This document shows, piece after piece, positions 1 through 4,902 of a stretch of DNA of 8,776 nt (positions are counted from its first letter, which is position 1; each line of letters starts with the position of its first letter). A program made the position numbers and the translations under genes. Origin of the DNA: Burkholderiales bacterium (GTDB taxonomy: Bacteria > Pseudomonadota > Gammaproteobacteria > Burkholderiales > Burkholderiaceae); assembly GCA_947372535.1 (NCBI GenBank), contig CANBUA010000204.1:1-8776 (forward strand), in the 5' to 3' direction. The notes beneath the pieces were generated by a model. That model was not told the DNA's origin, ran no database searches, and worked only from the letters and a program-made list of their open reading frames with translations.

Positions 1-870
1 TTCGTTGACTACTTCCTGCCTATCGTGGCTGATGCTGAAGCCGGTTTCGGTGGCGTTCTGAACGCTTTCGAACTGATGAAGAACATGATCGCTTCGGGCG
101 CTGCTGGTGTTCACTTCGAAGACCAATTGGCTGCTGTGAAGAAGTGCGGCCACATGGGCGGCAAGGTGCTGGTTCCTACGCGTGAAGCCGTTGAAAAGCT
201 GATCGCTGCTCGTTTCGCTGCCGACGTGATGGGCGTGCCCACCATCGTTCTGGCCCGCACCGATGCTGAAGCAGCCAACCTGCTGACCAGCGACTGCGAT
301 GCCAACGACCAACCTTTCGTCACCGGCGAGCGCACGCAAGAAGGCTTCTACCGCGTCAAGAACGGTCTGGAACAAGCCATCAGCCGTGGCGTTGCTTACG
401 CGCCCTACGCTGACTTGGTGTGGTGTGAAACTGGCGTGCCTGACATCGGCTTTGCCCGTGAATTCGCGCAAGCTGTGCACGCTGCCTGCCCCGGCAAGCT
501 GCTGTCGTACAACTGCTCGCCTTCGTTCAACTGGAAGAAGAACCTCAACGACAAGCAAATCGCTTCGTTCCAAGAGGACCTGTCGGAACTGGGTTACAAG
601 TACCAGTTCATCACGCTGGCTGGTATCCACATCAACTGGTACAACACGTTCCAGTTCGCTCACTCCTACGCCAACGGCGAAGGCATGAAGCACTACACGG
701 AAATGGTTCAAGAGCCAGAATTCGCTGCTCGCGAAAAGGGCTACACCTTCGTGTCGCACCAACAGGAAGTTGGCGCTGGTTACTTCGACGACGTGACCAC
801 CGTGATCCAAGGTGGTTCGTCTTCCGTGAAGGCCCTGACCGGCTCGACCGAAGAAGAACAGTTCCACTGA
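1..870 (+). CDS. aceA: Isocitrate lyase, C-terminal part (5' end outside window)
   Basis: Cleaves isocitrate to glyoxylate and succinate, the first step of the glyoxylate bypass used for growth on acetate or fatty acids; cytosolic and Mg2+-dependent. The frame is open from base 1 and gives 289 residues. The catalytic signature KKCGHMGGK is at local residues 47-55, with C49 matching the catalytic Cys (C195 in E. coli AceA). The substrate loop NCSPSFNW is at 171-178. The C-terminus ends in the family-typical [12 protein letters not shown]. About 240 residues follow the catalytic Cys, as in E. coli, so roughly 145 N-terminal residues lie to the left of the window. An internal ATG at 25 is in frame but is not the true start, because the residues before it ([18 protein letters not shown]) are conserved ICL sequence. 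The gene is closed by an intrinsic terminator 43 nt after the stop. Codons are strongly biased, consistent with high expression. Confidence 0.97.
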   Translation, partial: FVDYFLPIVADAEAGFGGVLNAFELMKNMIASGAAGVHFEDQLAAVKKCGHMGGKVLVPTREAVEKLIAARFAADVMGVPTIVLARTDAEAANLLTSDCDANDQPFVTGERTQEGFYRVKNGLEQAISRGVAYAPYADLVWCETGVPDIGFAREFAQAVHAACPGKLLSYNCSPSFNWKKNLNDKQIASFQEDLSELGYKYQFITLAGIHINWYNTFQFAHSYANGEGMKHYTEMVQEPEFAAREKGYTFVSHQQEVGAGYFDDVTTVIQGGSSSVKALTGSTEEEQFH

Positions 871-912
871 TCAGAGCAGGCCGCAAGGCCTGTGCCTGAC
901 CAGGCTGGAAAT

Positions 913-941
913 AAAAACGGCACCCTCGGGTGCCGTTTTTT
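913..941. terminator. Bidirectional intrinsic terminator between aceA and the convergent gene
   Basis: A 12-bp perfect stem (AAAAACGGCACC / GGTGCCGTTTTT) has a CTCG loop. It ends in a T-run on the plus strand and, read from the other side, in a T-run on the minus strand. It lies between the stop of aceA and the stop of the convergent phytase-like gene, so it can serve both. Confidence 0.9.
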
Positions 942-962
942 CATGCCGAATCCAGTCGATGA

Positions 963-2327
963 TCAGGCGCGACGGCGCCGCATGGCCAGGGTCAGCCCCA
1001 GGCCAGCCAGTGCAAGGACCGCGGTGTCCGACTCTGGCACCGGTGAGGCCAGCTTGATCCGCAAGAATTCCGTGTTGTCGGAGCCCAAGTCGCGGCCGCC
1101 GATGCCGGGGTAGTTGTTGTCATTGATCACCAGCAGCGTGCTGGCATCCAACAGCAAGACATCCTCAATGGTCACGAAGGGAAAGGTGAACGTGGTCGAT
1201 CCGTCGCCATTGAGGTCGTGAGGGTCGGCAATGTTCATCAAATCGACCAGTTCGGTTTTCTTGACCAGTCCACCGCTGCTCACACCACTCGTGTCTGCCA
1301 GAAAGATCTTCTTGAAAGGCGTGCCGCCCCCGGTGGCTGTTGCCCCATTGCGTTCGATCACCAGGAAGCGGTGATCGTCGATGGCGGTCATGTCACCGAT
1401 GTTAGTGCCCAGGGCATCGAGTTGATAGCGGAAGTTCAAGGACGTGTAGGCTTCTGTCGCGATGTCGAACTCATTGATGCGCAATGTGCCGGCGGGATCA
1501 CCAGTCACTGTTTTTTCCAGCAAGGTGTAGAGCTTGTCGCCCGCCGGGTTGATGGCCATGCCTTCGAAGCCGCCTGAGCTGGCCAGATTGGGCGTGCCGC
1601 TGCCCAGGTAAGGGTTCTGGGGCGATTTCACGCCACCCAGGCTGATCTCGCTGCGCAACACCTTGCCGGTGGCGTCGGTCTTGATCAGGAAGGGGCCGAA
1701 TTCGTCACCGAACCAAAGGTTGCCGTGCTTGTCCTGGCGCATGGACTCGATGTCCAGGTCGGCGCCCGTGAGCAAGCGGCCTGATTTGATGCTGGCATCC
1801 ACCAGCGGATTGGCGCTGTTGTCGTAGTAGTGGTCATGGCTGGCCTGGATCGCAAAGCCGAGCTGGTGATCCGGATCAGACAGGTTGATGCGGGTGTTGG
1901 CGGTGAACGCGCCTTGAGCCGAACCCGTGATCTGGTCCGCGGCGGACACGGTGCCGCTGCCACCGGTTGCCGTCCTGAAGTCGGGGCGCACCGTGTAGAC
2001 GCGCAACAGGGCATCGGCCGAATTGCCTTGTGTGCCAAAGCCGTTGTCGGGCATGACGCGAAAGGTGTCGGCCGTCGGGCCCGGCAGCACGGCAGAGAAC
2101 CCCTGGACGGGCTGCTGGTTAATCAGAGGTAGCGGATTGCCGCCAGCGCCCGAGCCGGCGAATTGTCCGGAGGTGGGGCCGCTGGCAAAGGTGTTGGCGT
2201 GCAGGATGGCCCAGCCTTCCAGGGTGCTGCCGGCCGCCTGCGTTGGCGAGGACAAAACCGTCAATGCGGCGAGCGCGATCAAGCCGCGAGCCATGGCAGG
2301 TGGGAAAAACTGACGAACTGGGTGCAT
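963..2327 (-). CDS. Secreted phytase/esterase-like protein with PEP-CTERM-type tail
   Basis: A 454-residue exported protein resembling the 'esterase-like activity of phytase' family (Pfam PF13449), a predicted beta-propeller; the substrate is unknown. Residues 1-33 are a signal peptide: Arg-containing n-region, hydrophobic GLIALAALTVLSS, then a PTQAA cleavage region. Family-like segments follow: MPDNGFG, DLDIESMR with WFGDEFGPFLIKTD, GGFEGMAINPAGDKLYTLLEK, GDMTAIDDHRFLVIERNG, ADPHDLNGDG and TLLVINDNNYPG. The last 25 residues (VPESD, a hydrophobic stretch, then RRRRA) form a PEP-CTERM sorting tail with Ser in place of the second Pro. Such tails are processed by exosortase and link proteins to the cell surface or exopolysaccharide matrix. 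The start at 2327 is favoured over Met12 because GGAG sits 6 nt upstream of it. The gene stands alone, convergent with aceA. The fold assignment is by motif memory, not alignment. Confidence 0.85.
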   Translation of the reverse strand: MHPVRQFFPPAMARGLIALAALTVLSSPTQAAGSTLEGWAILHANTFASGPTSGQFAGSGAGGNPLPLINQQPVQGFSAVLPGPTADTFRVMPDNGFGTQGNSADALLRVYTVRPDFRTATGGSGTVSAADQITGSAQGAFTANTRINLSDPDHQLGFAIQASHDHYYDNSANPLVDASIKSGRLLTGADLDIESMRQDKHGNLWFGDEFGPFLIKTDATGKVLRSEISLGGVKSPQNPYLGSGTPNLASSGGFEGMAINPAGDKLYTLLEKTVTGDPAGTLRINEFDIATEAYTSLNFRYQLDALGTNIGDMTAIDDHRFLVIERNGATATGGGTPFKKIFLADTSGVSSGGLVKKTELVDLMNIADPHDLNGDGSTTFTFPFVTIEDVLLLDASTLLVINDNNYPGIGGRDLGSDNTEFLRIKLASPVPESDTAVLALAGLGLTLAMRRRRA

Positions 2328-2331
2328 GAGA

Positions 2332-2353
2332 GACTCCGTGTGAATACGGAGTC
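2332..2353 (-). promoter_or_regulatory. Hairpin enclosing the Shine-Dalgarno of the phytase-like gene
   Basis: On the minus strand the leader reads GACTCCGT-ATTCAC-ACGGAGTC followed by TCTC and the ATG. The 8-bp arms are perfect and the loop is 6 nt. The GGAG ribosome binding site lies in the 3' arm, so the folded mRNA would hide it. It could act as a translational switch or, as DNA, as an operator. The inverted repeat is certain; a regulatory role is inferred. Confidence 0.55.
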
Positions 2354-2505
2354 ACGGTAGGCCGCTCGCATGATGGCTTTGTGACTGCGTCATGCGTCGA
2401 TGGGCCCATGGCGTCGCGAAGACCACACCTTTGCAAGACTTGATATCTCTGGGCCATGCGTCGTCACGAAAGGGTCACGCAGCATCGATAAACTGCGGCC
2501 CAGCT

Positions 2506-2526
2506 GATCGATGGACGCCATCGATC
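2506..2526. repeat. Perfect 9-bp inverted repeat in intergenic DNA
   Basis: GATCGATGG-ACG-CCATCGATC lies in the 274-nt gap between the phytase-like gene and tRNA-Leu. The arms are perfect and the loop is 3 nt. No T-run follows on either strand, so it is not an intrinsic terminator. Besides this repeat, the hairpin over the ribosome binding site and the tRNA terminator, the gap holds a 10-bp palindrome ATGGGCCCAT (2400-2409) and scattered GCGTC repeats, but no gene. Confidence 0.6.
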
Positions 2527-2532
2527 CCGCTA

Positions 2533-2567
2533 GAAGCCCGCTCATCGAATGAACGACAGCGGGTTTC
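2533..2567 (-). terminator. Likely terminator of tRNA-Leu
   Basis: On the minus strand GAAACCCGCT pairs with AGCGGGCTTC (10 bp with one G·T wobble) around a 15-nt loop, 35 nt after the tRNA 3' end. The T-tract is poor (CTTCT), so termination may be incomplete. Confidence 0.5.
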
Positions 2568-2601
2568 GTCATTTCTGGGCTGGACTTTGGTGTCAGTCCC
2601 C

Positions 2602-2691
2602 TGGTGCCCCGGACCGGAATCGAACCGGTACGCCGCTCGCGCAAGCGGCAGATTTTAAGTCTGCAGTGTCTACCAATTTCACCACCGGGGC
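2602..2691 (-). tRNA. tRNA-Leu (anticodon UAA)
   Basis: A type II tRNA with a long variable arm, 90 nt including an encoded CCA. The acceptor is GCCCCGG/CCGGGGC with discriminator A. The D-arm contains GGTAGACAC. The anticodon stem GCAGA/TCTGC encloses CTTAAAA, giving anticodon TAA. The variable arm is CCGCTTGCGCGAGCGG-like, and the T-arm contains GGTTCGATTCC. It reads UUA and UUG. It is transcribed alone and leftward, from a likely promoter immediately upstream. Confidence 0.97.
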
Positions 2692-2701
2692 AGGGGGTTG
2701 G

Positions 2702-2731
2702 AGTGTACCGTCGTCGGCGGGATGATGTGAG
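2702..2731 (-). promoter_or_regulatory. Likely sigma70 promoter for tRNA-Leu
   Basis: On the minus strand CTCACA (4/6 match to TTGACA), an 18-nt spacer and TACACT end 10 nt before the tRNA 5' end. This gives a short leader, as is usual for tRNA genes. Confidence 0.5.
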
Positions 2732-2794
2732 GGACCAGGGGCGTTCTTTCATCCATCGGGGCGTGACTTTCTTTCAACAAAAATCAGCGGCTTC

Positions 2795-2823
2795 TTCAAA
2801 ACGCTGAAAACTTGTTGTATAGT
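2795..2823 (+). promoter_or_regulatory. Likely sigma70 promoter for tRNA-Gly
   Basis: TTCAAA, an exact 17-nt spacer and TATAGT lie 27 nt upstream of tRNA-Gly. The surrounding DNA is AT-richer than its neighbours, which supports a promoter. Confidence 0.6.
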
Positions 2824-2850
2824 TCAAGTCTTCGCTGCTTACAGCGATAT

Positions 2851-2926
2851 GCGGGATTAGCTCAGTTGGTAGAGCGATACCTTGCCAAGGTATAGGTCGA
2901 GAGTTCGAGTCTCTTATCCCGCTCCA
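2851..2926 (+). tRNA. tRNA-Gly (anticodon GCC)
   Basis: 76 nt including an encoded CCA. The acceptor is GCGGGAT/ATCCCGC with discriminator T. The D-loop is AGCTCAGTTGGTAGAGC. The anticodon arm ATACC-TTGCCAA-GGTAT gives GCC, and the T-arm contains GAGTTCGAGTCTC. It reads GGC and GGU. It is followed by a small perfect hairpin CATGTC-TGTT-GACATG (2939-2954) and then by an intrinsic terminator. Confidence 0.97.
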
Positions 2927-2967
2927 CATTATTGCGCCCATGTCTGTTGACATGAGTTGCTGACCTG

Positions 2968-2994
2968 AAAAGGGGCCTGATGGGCCCCTTTTTT
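2968..2994 (+). terminator. Intrinsic terminator after tRNA-Gly
   Basis: AAAAGGGGCC pairs with GGCCCCTTTT around TGATG, followed by a run of six T. It ends 40 nt before the stop of the convergent diguanylate cyclase gene. The A-run on its left side could let it also work for that gene. Confidence 0.88.
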
Positions 2995-3034
2995 CATGCC
3001 CTGCGTCATTGCAGCGCCTGCGACCTGCCGTCTT

Positions 3035-4270
3035 TCATCGAGGTGTTTCGGCGTTCTGGTGGGCTGCGCGCGTGCCTACCTCAAAGGGCGTCACGCACAC
3101 CCGATTGCGGCCCTGTGTCTTGGCCTCATAGAGCGCCAGATCCGCCTGCTGAATCAGGCGATGCACACCTTCTGCAGCCGCTGGCACGGTGGCACACACA
3201 CCGATGCTGCAGGTCAGTGGCACGGCTTGCCCCGCATGCACGATGCGGGTGCCGGCCACTCGTTCCAGCAGGCGCTGCGCCACGGCGCGTGCGCCGGCTT
3301 CATCGGTGTTGGGCATCAGCACCAGGAACTCCTCGCCACCGTACCGGGCCACCAAATCCGTCGGTCGCAGCAACTCGCTTTGCAAGGCGGCGGCTGCCTC
3401 CCTCAGGCAACGGTCTCCGATCGGGTGCCCGTGGGTGTCGTTGATGCGTTTGAAGTGGTCCAGGTCGATGACGGCCACGGCCAGGCATTGCCGTTGGCGC
3501 CTGGCCTGGAGCCATTCGACGGGCAGGCGTCGATCCACATGCAATCGGTTGGGGATCTGCGTCAGCGCATCGGTCAAGCTCACCAGTTCAAGCTCGCGTG
3601 CCCGATCCTCCAGCAGCAGGCCCGCGTGCTGGGCGCGCCAGTAGTCCCGGCTGATCACCCTTGAGATGGCCCATGCATAGCCCACGAAGCCGACCCCGGC
3701 CAAGGCAAATACCGCATTGCCGGCGTTGATGTTGAGCAGCAGCGCGACCACGGGCGGGGCGATCACGGAGATCGGAAAGGCCAAGCCCAGGACAGGCTCG
3801 ATGGCCATGATCATGGTGCCGGCCATCAGCAGGGCGACGCTCATGGGCGTGATGAAGGGGCGGATGGCGACGGCATCCTCCCAGGTCAGCCCGGCGGCCA
3901 GGAGCATCCCCCAATAAAACCCGTGGCCGAGCACCAGCAGGCGCAGCAGGGCGCGGGCGCGCTCGAAGTGGTGATCGAGGAGGCTTTCAAAGCGCCGATG
4001 CAGCATCAGGCGCACGGCGCCGATCAAGGCCAGCCCGCCGGCATGCCCCAGCACGAAGGCCCGATGGGTGTCGAAAAAATCACCCCCTTGCGTGACCAGC
4101 AACCAACCCAGCGCATACGCGAAAGCGCCAGTGGTGGCGCGCTTGGACAGGTCCAGGAGCGCCAGCTTCTTGAGTTCATGATCCTGCCGCGAGCCCGGGC
4201 CCTGGTCATCGCTCAAGGCATGTCTGGCGGTCGCCGATGCGATGGGCAAGGTCGGGGCGGGTTCAGGCAT
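3035..4270 (-). CDS. Membrane-anchored diguanylate cyclase (GGDEF)
   Basis: Makes the second messenger cyclic di-GMP from two GTP; acts at the inner membrane. The 411-residue protein has a charged N-terminus (1-36), then about six hydrophobic membrane segments between residues 37 and 210 (for example TTGAFAYALGWLLVT, ALLMAGTMIMAI and AVFALAGVGFVGYAWAI). A short helical linker leads into a GGDEF domain from about residue 235. The domain carries the metal/GTP region DLDHFKRINDTHGHPIGD, the active-site GGEEF at 311-315, and the inhibitory RxxD site (R302-P-T-D305) five residues before it, so it should be active and subject to product inhibition. No EAL domain and no recognised sensor such as PAS is visible; the membrane region resembles no MASE domain I can name. 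The start is uncertain: no good ribosome binding site precedes 4270, and no convincing promoter is seen in 4271-4400. Confidence 0.92.
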   Translation of the reverse strand: MPEPAPTLPIASATARHALSDDQGPGSRQDHELKKLALLDLSKRATTGAFAYALGWLLVTQGGDFFDTHRAFVLGHAGGLALIGAVRLMLHRRFESLLDHHFERARALLRLLVLGHGFYWGMLLAAGLTWEDAVAIRPFITPMSVALLMAGTMIMAIEPVLGLAFPISVIAPPVVALLLNINAGNAVFALAGVGFVGYAWAISRVISRDYWRAQHAGLLLEDRARELELVSLTDALTQIPNRLHVDRRLPVEWLQARRQRQCLAVAVIDLDHFKRINDTHGHPIGDRCLREAAAALQSELLRPTDLVARYGGEEFLVLMPNTDEAGARAVAQRLLERVAGTRIVHAGQAVPLTCSIGVCATVPAAAEGVHRLIQQADLALYEAKTQGRNRVCVTPFEVGTRAAHQNAETPR

Positions 4271-4473
4271 CGTGAGGCGGGCCGTGGCCGTAGCAAGGGG
4301 TTGCGGCCATGCTGGCTGAGGATGTCCGGCCGGGTGGTTCCGTTCTGTCTGAGATCGTCGCAGGATGTGAACTGTCCACGCAACTGTTGAGTGGATTGAG
4401 TACCAGCGGCGCCGCTCAAGTCGCCAAGATTTGAGACATAATTCTGCCCTTCTTCAGCATTGGCCTCTCAGAC

Positions 4474-4529
4474 GATGCTGGCTGCCCGGCCTTGAAGGCC
4501 ATCACTTGGTGATGGTTTTCGGCAGCATC
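4474..4529 (+). other. Potential branched RNA fold just upstream of tRNA-Cys
   Basis: An outer stem GATGCTG/CAGCATC (4474-4480 with 4523-4529) encloses two perfect hairpins: GGCC-TTGAA-GGCC (4488-4500) and CATCAC-TTG-GTGATG (4500-4514), which share one base. This would form a three-way junction ending 13 nt before the tRNA. A possible -10 CATAAT at 4437-4442 without a good -35 would place it in the tRNA precursor leader. No other feature is seen in 4271-4473. Confidence 0.3.
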
Positions 4530-4542
4530 AGACCAGGCACTT

Positions 4543-4616
4543 GGCGCGGTAGCAAAGCGGTTATGCACCGGATTGCAAATCCGTGTAGGTCGGTTCGACT
4601 CCGGCCCGCGCCTCCA
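4543..4616 (+). tRNA. tRNA-Cys (anticodon GCA)
   Basis: 74 nt including an encoded CCA. The acceptor is GGCGCGG/CCGCGCC with discriminator T (U73), the identity base for CysRS. The anticodon arm CCGGA-TTGCAAA-TCCGT gives GCA, with a C·U mismatch at the first pair, where E. coli tRNA-Cys has a G·U. The T-arm contains GGTTCGACTCC. It reads UGC and UGU. No terminator follows before the thrS leader, so its transcript may run into that leader. Confidence 0.96.
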
Positions 4617-4629
4617 CCCCTTTTCTCCC

Positions 4630-4661
4630 TTGACCACACCGTGCCTCATGAACGCTACAAT
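4630..4661 (+). promoter_or_regulatory. Probable promoter of the thrS operon
   Basis: The TACAAT (4656-4661) in GCTACAATG is a strong -10. TTGACC (4630-4635) is the only good -35, but the 20-nt spacer is too long, so the -35 contact may be weak or elsewhere. Transcription would start near 4667-4669, giving a leader of about 235 nt. An inverted repeat GCATGGG/CCCATGC (4665-4671 with 4687-4693) sits at the expected 5' end. Confidence 0.5.
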
Positions 4662-4726
4662 GCCGCATGGGCGTGTTCAAGGCGCCCCCATGCAATGGTA
4701 AGGAACGTAGAAAGGCACACCCGGTT

Positions 4727-4774
4727 ATGACACCGCGAACTTCGACCACCACTTCTACCTCGACCGAGGTCTAG
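4727..4774 (+). CDS. Threonine-rich leader peptide of thrS (attenuator peptide)
   Basis: A 15-codon frame encodes [15 protein letters not shown] with seven Thr codons (ACA, ACT, ACC, ACC, ACT, ACC, ACC), including three in a row at positions 7-9. It ends at TAG, 7 nt before the antiterminator stem. This spacing suits attenuation: a ribosome stalled at the Thr codons leaves the stem free, while one waiting at the stop codon would cover its 5' half. The peptide itself probably has no function. The partial ribosome binding site AAAGG ends 11 nt before the ATG, a long spacing. An in-frame ATG at 4667 would extend the frame to 35 codons, but it sits at the predicted transcription start. The ATG also overlaps the stop of an 11-codon frame starting at 4695 (ATGA overlap). 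The frame and its composition are direct observations; the role is inferred from thrL- and pheM-type systems. Confidence 0.8.
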   Translation: MTPRTSTTTSTSTEV

Positions 4775-4781
4775 TCGGCTG

Positions 4782-4825
4782 GCCGCTGCTTTCGTTTTCT
4801 CATCCTGATCCATTGAAAGCGCGGC
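4782..4825 (+). promoter_or_regulatory. Antiterminator stem of the thrS attenuator
   Basis: GCCGC, a bulged T and GCTTTC (4782-4793) pair with GAAAGCGCGGC (4815-4825): 11 base pairs around a 21-nt loop. The 3' side contains the entire 5' arm of the downstream terminator, so the two folds exclude each other. A small hairpin ACCTC-GACC-GAGGT (4757-4770) over the last Thr codons may act as a pause or protector hairpin. A full classical 1:2 stem was not found. Confidence 0.65.
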
Positions 4826-4843
4826 GCCCCCCCGCGCTTTTTT
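4816..4843 (+). terminator. Intrinsic terminator in the thrS leader (attenuator)
   Basis: AAAGCGCGG pairs perfectly with CCGCGCTTT (9 bp, GC-rich) around CGCCCCC, followed by six T. It lies 60 nt upstream of the thrS ATG and downstream of the Thr-rich frame, with no promoter motif between it and thrS. It should therefore control read-through into thrS rather than end an upstream unit only. Confidence 0.87.
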
Positions 4844-4902
4844 GTTGCCTGCATGAACCCGGCCTCACGCCGCAGCAGGCACACCCCTACAGGCAGAACA
4901 CC

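Noticed and set aside
2390..2752. Frames on both strands across tRNA-Leu and its flanks
   Set aside because: They run through a clear tRNA gene and a terminator. The tRNA-derived peptide stretches (for example PGPESNR-like) are typical spurious calls.
2851..4616. tRNA genes as attachment sites of an integrated element
   Set aside because: No integrase gene and no direct repeat of a tRNA 3' end was noticed, and the DNA between the tRNAs is a single ordinary chromosomal gene.
4813..4902. TTG-initiated N-terminal extension of thrS
   Set aside because: It would begin inside the leader terminator, and its residues are not ThrRS-like. The conserved TGS start is [10 protein letters not shown] at 4903.
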